A stretch of 64,000 bases of DNA from Novosphingobium profundi (GCF_020524485.1 NZ_JAIVLF010000007.1:164787-228786), one strand, 5' to 3'; shown: positions 1 to 9,308, counted from the stretch's first letter. Program-made: numbers and translations. Notes: generated by a model from the sequence alone, not told the origin.

Positions 1-40
1 GGTGCACACCTGCCCCCTGCCTGCGAGGAGACCGTTGCCG

Positions 41-979
41 ATGAAGTCGATCGCCACCTTGACGATGAACCCGACCATCGACGTTTCCTACGACGTCGCC
101 GAAATGCGGCACACCCACAAGATGCGCACCGACAACGAGTGGTACGCCCCTGGCGGCGGTGGGCTCAACGTCGCCCGCGTCTTCGTGCGGCTGGGCGGAA
201 ATGCGCGCTCGTTCTATCTCTCCGGCGGAGCCACCGGCCCCGCACTCGATGGCCTGGTCGACCTGCATCAACTGGTCCGTACGCGCATAGCCATTACCGG
301 CCCCACCCGCGTCGCTTCGGCCGTGCTGGAACGCCAGAGCGGCAAGGAATACCGCTTCACCCCGCAAGGGCCGCGGATCGCGCCCGACGAATGGAATGAA
401 TGCCTCGACCGGCTCGACGAAACGGATGCCGATATCGTGGTCCTCAGCGGCTCGCTACCTCCCGGCGTCCCCGATGACTTCTACGCGCAGGCCACGAGAC
501 GCCTGCGTCGCAAAGGGATCGAAGTCGTACTCGACAGTTCGGGCCCGGCCCTCTCCCATGGCATCGCCGAGGGCGACCTGCTGCTGGTCAAACCCAGCTC
601 GGGCGAACTGGAGAGCTACCTAGGGACTTCCCTCAGGGGAAATCCCTCTATCGCCCAAGCCGCCCGCGCCATAGTCGCAGAAGGCAAGGCCAGGCTGATG
701 GCCGTGACCCTGGGGCATGAGGGGGCAATTCTGGCGCGGGCCGACGGTGCCTGGTTCCTCCCGGCGCTGCCGATCGAAGCGGCAAGCGCTGTGGGGGCAG
801 GCGACAGCTTCGTCGCGGCGATGGTCTACGCTCTAGCGCGCGGCGATGATGATCTCGCCGCATTCCGCATGGGGCTTGCCGCGGGAACCGCCGCCGTGCT
901 GCGTGCAGGCACCGGGCTTGCACAGGCCCACGACATCGCCCGCCTACTTAGACAAGTGCCTGATCCCGAACCACTATGA
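41..979 (+). CDS. pfkB: PfkB-family 6-phosphofructokinase (isozyme II type)
   Basis: A 312-residue ribokinase-fold sugar kinase that should phosphorylate a phosphorylated hexose (fructose 6-phosphate for the E. coli PfkB type) with ATP in the cytoplasm. The substrate-binding signature PGGGGLNVAR lies at residues 37-46, GGATG near 62-66, VDSSG and VKP in the middle, and the catalytic GAGDS motif at about 252-256. Overall the order of motifs matches E. coli PfkB better than 1-phosphofructokinase FruK. The ATG at 41 was chosen over an in-frame GTG at the window edge because GAGGAG precedes it and the family begins here. Upstream context is outside the window, so the exact sugar phosphate is inferred. 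Confidence 0.85.
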   Translation: MKSIATLTMNPTIDVSYDVAEMRHTHKMRTDNEWYAPGGGGLNVARVFVRLGGNARSFYLSGGATGPALDGLVDLHQLVRTRIAITGPTRVASAVLERQSGKEYRFTPQGPRIAPDEWNECLDRLDETDADIVVLSGSLPPGVPDDFYAQATRRLRRKGIEVVLDSSGPALSHGIAEGDLLLVKPSSGELESYLGTSLRGNPSIAQAARAIVAEGKARLMAVTLGHEGAILARADGAWFLPALPIEAASAVGAGDSFVAAMVYALARGDDDLAAFRMGLAAGTAAVLRAGTGLAQAHDIARLLRQVPDPEPL

Positions 980-1425
980 TCTATACTGATTCGCTTTTTG
1001 CGGAAGTTCTCGCGCTTGACGCAGGTGCAGCAATTGGCCCGCTTTTCGCAAATGCAGCATGATTTTGCGATAAACCACCCACTCACTTCGCATCAGCACA
1101 ATCCCTTAGGTCCAATACGGGTCATTTTGAGCGCCTGGCGCAAGCATATTTGCATTTATTGCTTTTCAGCCGGACATTTCTGTTGCACATTCCACTCGAA
1201 CAGTCTTTTAGACCGAAACGAGTTTTGAAGAGGTTGGGAGAGAGCGCGCCGGGGGACACCTCCGGCGCGCCGATTTTTAAGGGGGCAAGTTTGGGGTCGA
1301 GGCACCGCCTCCCCCTCCCCCGTCTAACCCTCCCCTGTCATTCTGAAGTCAGGATTGCTCCGTAAGGCGGGCTCGGGTAGCGCAAAGCGCGCTGCACCCC
1401 ACACTTCCGGAATGCCCTTCTTCCC
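980..1425. other. Intergenic region between pfkB and the MATE gene
   Basis: No convincing gene. The first half is relatively AT-rich for this window; around 1244-1278 there is a strong hairpin with a T run (listed separately); the last 120 bases are a C/T-rich tract leading into the TTG start of the transporter. Confidence 0.6.
1244..1278 (+). terminator. Rho-independent terminator-like hairpin
   Basis: Perfect 9-bp stem GCGCGCCGG / CCGGCGCGC around a 9-base loop, followed after three bases by five T. It lies about 265 bases after pfkB, so it may end a long 3' untranslated region or an unseen small transcript. Confidence 0.55.
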
Positions 1426-2760
1426 TTGAGCCACTCTTCTACCCCACCTTCGCTGAGCGCCCAGCTCTGGTCGATCGCCTTTCCGGCCATGCTCACCAAT
1501 GTGGCAACCGCCCTGTTCGGGCTGGCCGACATGTGGGCGATCGGACGACTGGGAGATCCCGCAGCGCAAGGGGCTGTCGAACTCGGCGCGAAGTTCACGA
1601 TGGGCTTGCTCAACGTCTTTAACTTCCTGCGTACCGGCACGATTGCCCTGACCGCTCAAGGGTCGGGCCGCAGCGATTTCGACGCGCAGGCAACCACTCT
1701 CGTGCGCGCCCTGGCGGTAGCGCTTGGGATCGGAGTGCTGCTGATCGGTGCGATGCCGCTGGCGATCCCGGCGGGTCTCGATTTCCTCGGAGCCCATGGC
1801 ACCTTGCGCGAGGAAGCCCACGCCTACGTAGCCCTACGCTACTGGGCGGCGCCGCTGTGGCTGCTCAATTGCGTCCTGATCGGCTGGCTTGTCGGCCAGC
1901 GAATGGTCCGCCATGTCCTTGCCGTCGAGATCACGACCAACGTCGTGCATGTCGCCCTCGACCTGGGGCTCGTTCTGGGAGCGGGCTGGGGCGTCGAAGG
2001 CGTGGCAATGGCAAGTCTGCTGTCTGAGGGCCTTCGCCTCGTCCTCCTGATCGGGATTGCCCTCCATCGTCCCGCATCGCGCATTGCGGCCCACCAGGTG
2101 CTTCGTGCGGAAACCTGGCAGCGCAGTGCACTTGCCCGCCTCTTCGCGCTCAACCGCGATCTGTTCCTTCGCACGCTGCTTCTGACCGGCGCCATGATGC
2201 TCTTCGCGCGCACGGGCGCGCAGGCAGGCCCCGTCACGCTCGCGGCGAACGGTATCCTGTTCCAGCTGTTCATGCTCGCCACGCTTCTCCTCGACGGCTT
2301 CGAGAACGCGGCACAAGTTCTGTGCGGCGAAGCCTACGGTGTTCGCGAAGCCCGGCGCTTCCGGCATACCGTGCGCCTCGCGCTGGGCTGGGGCGCGATC
2401 ACGGGGTGCGCGCTATCGTGCATCTACCTGCTTGCCGCACCGAGCCTCGCCGACGCGTTCACCGCATCGCCGCAGGTCCGCGCCGCCAGCCAGGAGTACA
2501 TCCTCTGGATCATGGCGCTCCCCGCCGTCGGCATGGCCTCTTTCGTGCTCGACGGCGTCTTCGTGGGCGCAGGCTGGACGCGCGCGATGATGGGTACGAT
2601 GGCCGTGGCCCTGGCGCTCTATGTCGCGCTACTCTGGCTGCTATCCCCGTTGGGCAATCACGGCCTGTGGCTCGCTTTCACGGTGCTGTTCATTGCACGC
2701 GCGGCTGGCCAGTTCGCCGTCCTGCCGCGGCACACGAAACGGGCCTTTGCCGAAAGCTAG
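1426..2760 (+). CDS. MATE-family multidrug efflux transporter (DinF-like)
   Basis: A 444-residue inner-membrane protein with about twelve hydrophobic helices in two similar halves, typical of MATE antiporters that export drugs or metabolites using a proton or sodium gradient. The N-terminal segment (AFPAMLTNVATALFGLADMW) and the mid-protein loop around FENAAQVLCGEAYG are characteristic of the DinF/MATE group; length is usual. The start is TTG at 1426; no good ATG precedes the first helix. Its TAG stop shares the palindromic CTAG with the stop of the convergent methyltransferase. The substrate cannot be read from sequence. Confidence 0.85.
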   Translation: MSHSSTPPSLSAQLWSIAFPAMLTNVATALFGLADMWAIGRLGDPAAQGAVELGAKFTMGLLNVFNFLRTGTIALTAQGSGRSDFDAQATTLVRALAVALGIGVLLIGAMPLAIPAGLDFLGAHGTLREEAHAYVALRYWAAPLWLLNCVLIGWLVGQRMVRHVLAVEITTNVVHVALDLGLVLGAGWGVEGVAMASLLSEGLRLVLLIGIALHRPASRIAAHQVLRAETWQRSALARLFALNRDLFLRTLLLTGAMMLFARTGAQAGPVTLAANGILFQLFMLATLLLDGFENAAQVLCGEAYGVREARRFRHTVRLALGWGAITGCALSCIYLLAAPSLADAFTASPQVRAASQEYILWIMALPAVGMASFVLDGVFVGAGWTRAMMGTMAVALALYVALLWLLSPLGNHGLWLAFTVLFIARAAGQFAVLPRHTKRAFAES

Positions 2761-3401
2761 CTCGCCTCGCCCCGTCGATATACAAGAAGCAGGTTGTTGG
2801 CGGGCATTTCGACCCGCCGGCTGCGGGAAAACCCCGAGTTTGTGGCCAAAGCGTCCACATCGGCGAGCTGCCGCAGCCCCCAGGCCGGATCGCGCGCCTT
2901 GAGCGATTGATCGAACTCGAGATTCGACGGCGCGGTTTCGACATCGGCCTCCCGGTAGGGACCGTAGAGGACCACTGGCGCGCCTGTACTCAGCCTCTCG
3001 GCCGCACCGGTAAAGAGCCCTTGCGTCGCGCTCCAGGGGCTGATGTGCACCATATTGATGCAGACCACGGCGTCCGCACGGTCCACCGGCCAGTCGGCAG
3101 GCTGCGACGCGTCCAGCGTCACGGGTGCACGCAGGTTTGAGAGGCCTTCCTGAGCGCGCCAGGCCGCGATGGACGCACAGGCCTCGGGATCGGGGTCGGA
3201 AGGCTGCCACACGAGCCCCGGGAGCCCTGCCGCAAAATGCACGGCATGCTCACCACTCCCGCTTGCCACTTCCAGCACGAGCCCATTCCCGGGCAATTCC
3301 TCGCGCAGGAGCTCCAGGATCGGCGCGCGGTTGCGCAGCGTGGCGGGGGCGTGGCGACGTGGATCGGGCGAACCGGGATCGAGCGGCGTTGTATAACTCA
3401 T
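2757..3401 (-). CDS. DUF938 family class I SAM-dependent methyltransferase
   Basis: A 214-residue protein of the DUF938 family, a group of small Rossmann-fold methyltransferases of unknown substrate. The SAM-binding motif I is seen as VLEVASGSGEHAVHFA near residues 42-57, an acidic motif II as WQPSDPD, and the family-typical NMVHISPWSATQGLF near 115-130. It usually occurs as a single housekeeping-like gene. It is convergent with the MATE transporter and their stop codons interlock at a CTAG. No partner gene suggests a function. Confidence 0.85.
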   Translation of the reverse strand: MSYTTPLDPGSPDPRRHAPATLRNRAPILELLREELPGNGLVLEVASGSGEHAVHFAAGLPGLVWQPSDPDPEACASIAAWRAQEGLSNLRAPVTLDASQPADWPVDRADAVVCINMVHISPWSATQGLFTGAAERLSTGAPVVLYGPYREADVETAPSNLEFDQSLKARDPAWGLRQLADVDALATNSGFSRSRRVEMPANNLLLVYRRGEAS

Positions 3402-3424
3402 GCTTCGGGCTTACCCGTTGCACA

Positions 3425-3748
3425 TTAGTCCCACAATCCCAGCGCATCCTGCGAAGGGCCGCTTTCGATCGGTACTTCGCAGCAGGTCACGCTGTCATCC
3501 ATGAACCCACAGAAACGCGAACGCAGGGCCTCGAGGCTGATACGGCGCATCTCGCTCTCACTGAAACCGGCCGCGAGTATGGCAGCCAGCGCACGCTGTT
3601 TCTGGGCGATCAGATCGATCGCCTGGAGTTCGCGCAAGTGACGCGCAGCGAAGTTTTCGTCGCGGCACAGGACTTCTCCCAGGGCTTCGACCTCGGTGCC
3701 CAGTTCGAGAAGGACATCGGCCATCGCGTTGAACTTGGGTTCATCCAT
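3425..3748 (-). CDS. Small protein at the end of the chemotaxis operon, unknown function
   Basis: A 107-residue, predominantly helical soluble protein that I do not recognise. It has an acidic N-terminal half (DEPKFNAMADVLLELGTEVEALGEVL), a central basic helix and a C-terminal part with two adjacent Cys (VTCCEV). There is no signal peptide or membrane segment. It lies 14 bases after cheW on the same strand, so it is very probably cotranscribed as the last gene of the chemotaxis operon. A CheZ-like phosphatase or scaffold role is possible from position only; no phosphatase motif was seen. Confidence 0.7.
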   Translation of the reverse strand: MDEPKFNAMADVLLELGTEVEALGEVLCRDENFAARHLRELQAIDLIAQKQRALAAILAAGFSESEMRRISLEALRSRFCGFMDDSVTCCEVPIESGPSQDALGLWD

Positions 3749-3762
3749 TGCTTACGCTCCGC

Positions 3763-4203
3763 TCACGCCGCGAAGGCGACCTCTCCGGAGGCGCTCAGCG
3801 CGTTGAGGTCCAGCACCATGACCATCTGCTCCTCGATCGCAACAAGGCCCTCAAGGAAGGGCAGCACTTCGTCATAGCCCGCCGTTGGCGCGGGCTGCAG
3901 GTCTTCGGTGTTGAGGCCGACGATATCGCTCACCGAATCCACGATCAGTCCTTGCGACTGGCCGTTGACCTGGCACACGATGATCGCGTGACGCGGCGTG
4001 GCCTCGGTCGCTGGCCACCCGAGCCGGGCCGCAAGGTCCACAACGGGAAGTACCGTCCCGCGCAAATTGACGACGCCCGAGACATAATGGGGCACACGGG
4101 GCATCGGGGTCACCGGTGTCCATGCGCGGATTTCCCGTATAGCCATGATATCGAGGGCGAAAATCTGCCCCGCAACTTCGAATGTGATCAGTTCGCGGTA
4201 CAT
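3763..4203 (-). CDS. cheW: Chemotaxis coupling protein CheW
   Basis: A 146-residue CheW-domain protein that bridges chemoreceptors and the kinase CheA in the signalling array. The usual pattern is present: N-terminal ELITFEVAGQIFALDIMAIREI, the VSGVVNLRGTVLPVVDLAARLG core near residues 42-62, and IVDSVSDIV in the second subdomain. Length is that of a stand-alone CheW. It lies 28 bases after cheY and before the terminal small gene of the operon. Confidence 0.93.
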   Translation of the reverse strand: MYRELITFEVAGQIFALDIMAIREIRAWTPVTPMPRVPHYVSGVVNLRGTVLPVVDLAARLGWPATEATPRHAIIVCQVNGQSQGLIVDSVSDIVGLNTEDLQPAPTAGYDEVLPFLEGLVAIEEQMVMVLDLNALSASGEVAFAA

Positions 4204-4231
4204 GGGAGCACCTCCTTGGTGTTGCTTTGGG

Positions 4232-4603
4232 TTAGTGAGCCACCCGGCGCACGGCCGCGACCAGCTTTTCGGTGTCGAAGGGCTTCACGATCCACCCGGT
4301 CGCCCCCGCCGCGCGAGCCCGCGCTTTCTTCTCGTCGGAGCTCTCAGTGGTCAGAACGAGTATCGGACGGTCGCGATGGCGCGTGCCGCCACGCACCTGC
4401 TCGATGAGACCGAAGCCATCCAGACGCGGCATGTTGATGTCGGTGATCACGACATCCACCTCATTCACCGCCAACCACTCGAGCGCCGAGACGCCATCGT
4501 CCGCCTGCGACACCTCGAAGCCATTGGTGGAAAGCGCATGGTTGAGCAGCGCCCGCATGGAGGCACTGTCATCGACAGTCAGGATACGGGTATTCTTGGA
4601 CAT
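4232..4603 (-). CDS. cheY: Single-domain chemotaxis response regulator CheY
   Basis: A 123-residue receiver domain with all phosphorylation residues: acidic pair DD at 11-12, phospho-acceptor Asp55 in VVITDINMP, Thr in LTTES, and Lys in VKPFD. It would be phosphorylated by CheA and act on the flagellar motor or another output. The ATG at 4603 was chosen because it gives a standard CheY N-terminus; the open frame extends further upstream only as antisense-like sequence over cheD. It follows cheD by 16 bases. Confidence 0.93.
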   Translation of the reverse strand: MSKNTRILTVDDSASMRALLNHALSTNGFEVSQADDGVSALEWLAVNEVDVVITDINMPRLDGFGLIEQVRGGTRHRDRPILVLTTESSDEKKARARAAGATGWIVKPFDTEKLVAAVRRVAH

Positions 4604-4619
4604 TGCGTGCCTCGCTTGG

Positions 4620-5177
4620 TCAAAACAGTTCGACATCGCCCCGCGGAGCCGGGCGCGCGATGGGTTGGGTACGAACTTCCACGGGAGCATCCGAGCTGGA
4701 GACAGAGCGGCAGCGGACCATCCCGGACTGCGGCCGGAAATCCACCCGGCGTGCATTACTCCCTCCCAAGTCCTCGCGGACGAGCTCGATGCGCTCGCGC
4801 AGCAGGAAGCCCCGGGCAAACTCGGCGTTGGCGGTCCCGATCTGCTGCATCCCCGAGCGGATGTTCGCGCCGCCATAGAGGTGCGCCCGCAGCCGGTCCT
4901 TACGCGCGCCGTAGTTGAGCATCTCGTTGATGAGCATCTCCATGAGGTAGACCCCGTAGTGGACGTCGACCTGGCCGCGGTCGTGGCTTGCAGGCGGCTC
5001 GGGCAGGAGGAAGTGATTCATGCCGCCAAGCTCCACCGCCGGATCGTAGAGGCACGTCGCCACGCACGAGCCGAGCACCGTGCTCAGTTCCACCCGCGCC
5101 CCCGAGCTCACCTTGAACTGCCCCTGCAGCACGGTCAGCTTCACATTCCCGTTGTTCATGAAATCAAGACCCGACAT
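4620..5177 (-). CDS. cheD: Chemoreceptor glutamine deamidase CheD
   Basis: A 185-residue CheD, which deamidates receptor glutamines to methylatable glutamates. The catalytic Cys38 lies in LGSCVATCLYDP and the conserved His55 in GGMNHFLLP, at the spacing known for the family. The start codon overlaps the cheB stop as TGATG, indicating translational coupling. The C-terminal tail of about 35 residues is polar and variable. Its presence implies that receptors here are matured by deamidation as in Rhizobium or Bacillus systems. Confidence 0.93.
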   Translation of the reverse strand: MSGLDFMNNGNVKLTVLQGQFKVSSGARVELSTVLGSCVATCLYDPAVELGGMNHFLLPEPPASHDRGQVDVHYGVYLMEMLINEMLNYGARKDRLRAHLYGGANIRSGMQQIGTANAEFARGFLLRERIELVREDLGGSNARRVDFRPQSGMVRCRSVSSSDAPVEVRTQPIARPAPRGDVELF

Positions 5178-6202
5178 CAGGCTGCCCTATTCAGCGCATG
5201 GCGCGCGATCCGGTTGATAGGGGCGACCACGCGCGCTCCCCCCAGAGCGATGGCCGCGCGCGGCATTCCGAAGACCGTGCAGGTGCTTTCATCCTGCGCA
5301 ATCGTATGCGCCCCGGTTTCCGCCATAGCCAGAAGGCCCTGCGCGCCATCCCGCCCCATGCCGGTGAGCAGTATCCCTACCGCCTCGGCGCCGACGGTCT
5401 GCGCAACCGAACCGAACAGCACATCGACGCTGGGACAATGGCCGGAGACAGGTTCGCCCCGGCGCAGCTTGGCGTGAAAGGTGCCGTTTCCCCGCACCAG
5501 CAGGTGATGATCCGGTTCCGCCGCAAGATAGACGTTGCCCGCGACCAGCGGCATGTCGTTGATCGCCACCTGCACCGGCGCCGGGCAGATCTTGTCCAGT
5601 GTGCGCGCGATGGCAGGCGCAAAGCGCGGGTTGACGTGTTGGACGATCACCGTAGGCGGACAGTCGACCGGAAACTCGCGCAGGAGAACCTGCAGCGCCT
5701 CGACGCCGCCGGTCGAGGAGCCGATCGCGATCAGCTTCGCATCGCGCCGGATCACGCGGCGGCTTTCCTCAGCAACCACGGGTGAGACACGGGCAGGCTT
5801 ACGGAAGCGCACCTGCGCCGCGTCGTGGATGAGCCGCCCCAGTTCCCCGCTGTCGTTGAGCGCGAGCTTTCCCGAAGGATCGTACTTCGAATAGCAATTG
5901 ACCGCCCCCAGCGCGAGCGCACGCGCTGTTACATCGTTGCCTTCCTGCGTCGCCCCGGACACGATGATGACCGGCGTGGGGCGCAGCGTCATGATCTTCT
6001 CCAGGAAGGCCAGGCCGTTCATGCCCGGCATCTCGATATCCAGCGTCACGACGTCAGGGTCGTGTTTCTTGATCAGTTCACGCGCTTCGGCGGCGTTGGA
6101 CGCGGTGTCGACCACGGTAATGTCCGGCTGCTCGCTGAGGCGCGACAGGAGGATCGCGCGCATGGTGGCCGAATCGTCGACAATGAGCACACGCACCGTC
6201 AT
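5177..6202 (-). CDS. cheB: Chemotaxis response regulator protein-glutamate methylesterase CheB
   Basis: A 341-residue two-domain protein: receiver (residues 1-120, phospho-acceptor Asp55 in TLDIEMPGM) and CheB methylesterase (about 152-340). The catalytic triad is intact: Ser163 in GSSTGG, His189 in VQHVNP, Asp285 in TGMGRDGA, the same positions within one residue as Salmonella CheB. It removes receptor methyl groups for adaptation. The ATG at 6202 overlaps the cheR stop (ATGA) and was preferred over an upstream start inside cheR. Confidence 0.94.
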   Translation of the reverse strand: MTVRVLIVDDSATMRAILLSRLSEQPDITVVDTASNAAEARELIKKHDPDVVTLDIEMPGMNGLAFLEKIMTLRPTPVIIVSGATQEGNDVTARALALGAVNCYSKYDPSGKLALNDSGELGRLIHDAAQVRFRKPARVSPVVAEESRRVIRRDAKLIAIGSSTGGVEALQVLLREFPVDCPPTVIVQHVNPRFAPAIARTLDKICPAPVQVAINDMPLVAGNVYLAAEPDHHLLVRGNGTFHAKLRRGEPVSGHCPSVDVLFGSVAQTVGAEAVGILLTGMGRDGAQGLLAMAETGAHTIAQDESTCTVFGMPRAAIALGGARVVAPINRIARHALNRAA

Positions 6203-7068
6203 GCGACGCTCCTCTGGTAGATCGTGGGACCGACAAGGTTCAGCATGTTCATGGCAGGCCCTGTGACCCGCTCGGAATGCCCGATGTAGAGGTAACCTCC
6301 CGGCTGCAGCGCTTCGCAGAACCGCTGGACCAGCCGCTCTTTCGTCGGGTTGTCGAAATAGATCATGACATTGCGGCAAAAGATGCAATCGAAACGCCCA
6401 CGGATCGGCCAGTCCCCCAAGAGATTGAGCAACCGGAAGCGTACGATTGATCGCGCGGTATCGTGAATGACCGCCTCGTCTCCACGCTCCACCACCCAGG
6501 CACTGCGCAGCGCCTCGGGCACGGGCTTCAGGTCCTTGGCGGCATACGTCGCGGCCTTGCCCGCCTCGACCGCATGAGGGGCAAGATCCGTGGCCAGAAC
6601 GCGCAGATCGGCCCGCGCCAATTGTTGCCCTTCATGGCGGTCGCGCCCCAGGAGCGACATGGTGATTGACCAGGTTTCTTCGCCGCTCGAACAGCCAGCA
6701 GACCAGACCCGGACCTTGCCTCCGTCCTTGAGCGTGCGCACCAGGTGCGGACGCAGTTGGGTTTGCAGGTGCTCGAAATGGTGCGCCTCGCGGTAGAAGA
6801 AGGTGTGGTTGGTCGTGAGCGCGGCGACGGCACGGTTCAGTTCGCCCCGGTCCGCGCGCAGGCGCTGGATATACTTCCCAAAGGTAACGAGACCGCTTGC
6901 CCGGACCAGTGGCGCCAGCCGCGAATAGACCAGCATCGACTTGCCCGAGGGAAGGACGATACCCGCCGCCTCGTGCACGATCTTCGCGACTTCCGCAAAG
7001 TCAGCCGGACCATAGATATCGGGGCTGATCCCCGGTATCGCATCGGAAATTTCCAGCGTCGCGTTCAC
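6199..7068 (-). CDS. cheR: Chemotaxis protein methyltransferase CheR
   Basis: A 289-residue CheR that methylates glutamates of chemoreceptors with SAM. The N-terminal helical domain is followed by the SAM-binding segment VRVWSAGCSSGEETWSI and by FDCIFCRNVMIYFDNPTKER, a hallmark of CheR, then GGYLYIGHSERV. The GTG at 7068 overlaps the cheA stop as GTGA, the same coupling seen throughout this operon; an alternative ATG at 7101 lies inside cheA. Confidence 0.92.
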   Translation of the reverse strand: MNATLEISDAIPGISPDIYGPADFAEVAKIVHEAAGIVLPSGKSMLVYSRLAPLVRASGLVTFGKYIQRLRADRGELNRAVAALTTNHTFFYREAHHFEHLQTQLRPHLVRTLKDGGKVRVWSAGCSSGEETWSITMSLLGRDRHEGQQLARADLRVLATDLAPHAVEAGKAATYAAKDLKPVPEALRSAWVVERGDEAVIHDTARSIVRFRLLNLLGDWPIRGRFDCIFCRNVMIYFDNPTKERLVQRFCEALQPGGYLYIGHSERVTGPAMNMLNLVGPTIYQRSVA

Positions 7069-9308
7069 GCAGCCTGCCTCTCGTGCGAGGGCAGCGCACA
7101 AGCCACCAGGCCATCGACATCGACGATGAGCGCGACCCGGCCATCGCCCAGGATCGTGGCCCCGGCGACACCTTCGACCGGACGGAAGTTGGTTGCTAGG
7201 CTCTTGATGACGAATTGCCTCTGGTCCTGAATATCATCGACCAGCAAGGCCGCCTGGCCCGCACTCTCGGTATCGACGACGATCAGCACCCCTTCCTCGG
7301 GCGTCGTCGCGTTGCAGGCCGCGCCAAGTTCGCGGCCCAGCGTGATGACCGGGATGAACTGGCCGCGCACGTTGAGCATCTGCCGTTGCGAGCCCAGCCC
7401 CTTCACATCGCCCTCACCGGGACGCAGACTTTCCACGACGTGCGCCAGCGGCACGACCATCGTCTGGTCTCCGACATTCACGATCATGCCGTCCGAAATC
7501 GCCAGCGTGAGCGGCATGGTCAGGATGAAGGCCGTGCCCTTGCCGGGCGTGCTCTCGATGGTGATGCGGCCGCCCAGATCCTTCACGTTCTGGCGCACGA
7601 CATCCATGCCGACCCCCCGCCCGGAAATGTTCGAAATCTGCGCCGCCGTCGAGAATCCCGGCGCGAAGATCAGGTTGTCGATCTCTTCAGCGGAAAGCTG
7701 CGCATCGGGTCCGACGATGCCCTTCTCGATCGCCTTGGCCAGAACGACCTTGCGATTGATGCCCGCGCCATCGTCGGCAATCGAAATGACGATTCGGCCC
7801 GAACGGTGCTCCGCCGCAAGGGTCAGCGTACCTTCAGGGGACTTGCCTGCGGCGATGCGATCTTCGGCCTTCTCGATTCCGTGGTCGACCGCGTTGCGGA
7901 TCAGGTGGGTGAGCGGTTCGCCGAGACGCTCTATGACCGTCTTGTCGAGTTCCGTCGACTCGCCATGGACCTCGAGGCGGACATGCTTGCCGGTAGATGT
8001 GGCAAGATCGCGCAGAATGCGCGGCACGCGGCTGAAGACCGAGGCAATGGGCTGGGCGCGAATCGACATCGCCGATTCCTGGATATCGCGCGTCAGGCTT
8101 TCGAGCAGCGAGAGCTCCTCGCTGGCATTGACATGGACGCCGTCCAGACGTTGCACGAGCATGGCCTGGGCAATGACCAGTTCCCCGACCAGATCGATCA
8201 ACCGGTCAAGCTTGTACAAGTCGATGCGGATGGATTGCCCGGCCCCCTGAGACGCCGGCTGTGCGCCAGCGGCGGCCGCGGGTTTGCCCCCGGTTGGCGG
8301 CGTATTCGCGTCCGCACCGACCGGTGCGGAAGTCTCGACACTCTGGAGAGGCCGCGCCTCCTCTGGTGCCGGTGCCCCGGCTTCCTGCGGCTGAGAATTG
8401 CCATTCGACGCGGCCACGGCCGGTGAAGGTGCCGCTGTAGGCGTGGCGGCTGCATCCAGCTCGACATCGGGGATACGCTCGTCCGCGCCCACCGCGATCG
8501 CGCAGTCATCACCGATGAAATCGAAGATGTCGCGGACCCGCTCCTCGCTCACCGTGTCAGGAATGGCGAAGGTCCAGCCCAGATAGCCCTGCGCGACATC
8601 GAAGCTGTCCAGCTGCGGAACCTGACCGACATCACAGTGGAGACACGTTCCGCCCAGTTCAGCTACGTCGCGCAGCATCAGGAGCGGCTCGTTGCCGTTG
8701 CGCATGGCCCCTGCCCGGGGCCGCAAGTGCAGTTGCCACGATTCGCCTTGCGGTGCCTCTGCGGGGGAGCCGGGCGCGTCAAAATCCGCAGTCAGGTCAT
8801 CGAGCAGAGCATCGAGATCGATTTCAAGGTCTTCCTCGTCGTCGCTTGCCGCCGCCGCTTGCGCGTCGACCTGCACGGGTTCCTCAACCGGCGAAGGTGC
8901 CGGAGCCGCGCTCTGTGGCGCGTTCCCTGCATTGGCGGCCATGGCGCCTTCCATCTCCGCGATCAGACCGGCATCGTCGGGCGCATCCCCGCCCTCGCGC
9001 GCGGCCTCGACATGGTCCGCAAGCGTGTCGAGCGCACGCAGCAGAAGGTCGATCAGTGGCGGGGCGATCTCCACCAGGCCTTCGCGCACATCCGAAAGCA
9101 GCGTCTCGAAGGTGTGCGTATAGGCCTGGAGCGCGCCATACCCGAACGCACCTGCGCCCCCCTTGATGGAATGCACCGCGCGAAACACGCCGTTGACGGT
9201 ATCAGCATCCTGCGTGCCTGCACGGCATGCGGCCAGGCCAGCTTCGGCGGCGGCCAGGGATTCCTCGCACTCGACGAAGAATATCTGCTGGATTTCTTCC
9301 GGGCTCAT
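7065..9308 (-). CDS. cheA: Chemotaxis sensor histidine kinase CheA
   Basis: A 747-residue class II histidine kinase. The Hpt domain is at the N-terminus with phospho-accepting His46 in FRAVHSIKGGAGAFG. A long acidic, Ala/Pro-rich linker surrounds a small domain near residues 240-320 that should be the CheY/CheB-binding P2 region. Dimerisation, ATP-binding (LIRNAVDHGIEKAEDR, GRGVGMDVVR, TPGKGTAFILTMPLTLA) and C-terminal CheW-like domains follow. The ATG at 9308 overlaps the stop of the STAS gene (ATGA). It phosphorylates CheY and CheB encoded just downstream. Confidence 0.95.
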   Translation of the reverse strand: MSPEEIQQIFFVECEESLAAAEAGLAACRAGTQDADTVNGVFRAVHSIKGGAGAFGYGALQAYTHTFETLLSDVREGLVEIAPPLIDLLLRALDTLADHVEAAREGGDAPDDAGLIAEMEGAMAANAGNAPQSAAPAPSPVEEPVQVDAQAAAASDDEEDLEIDLDALLDDLTADFDAPGSPAEAPQGESWQLHLRPRAGAMRNGNEPLLMLRDVAELGGTCLHCDVGQVPQLDSFDVAQGYLGWTFAIPDTVSEERVRDIFDFIGDDCAIAVGADERIPDVELDAAATPTAAPSPAVAASNGNSQPQEAGAPAPEEARPLQSVETSAPVGADANTPPTGGKPAAAAGAQPASQGAGQSIRIDLYKLDRLIDLVGELVIAQAMLVQRLDGVHVNASEELSLLESLTRDIQESAMSIRAQPIASVFSRVPRILRDLATSTGKHVRLEVHGESTELDKTVIERLGEPLTHLIRNAVDHGIEKAEDRIAAGKSPEGTLTLAAEHRSGRIVISIADDGAGINRKVVLAKAIEKGIVGPDAQLSAEEIDNLIFAPGFSTAAQISNISGRGVGMDVVRQNVKDLGGRITIESTPGKGTAFILTMPLTLAISDGMIVNVGDQTMVVPLAHVVESLRPGEGDVKGLGSQRQMLNVRGQFIPVITLGRELGAACNATTPEEGVLIVVDTESAGQAALLVDDIQDQRQFVIKSLATNFRPVEGVAGATILGDGRVALIVDVDGLVACALPSHERQAA

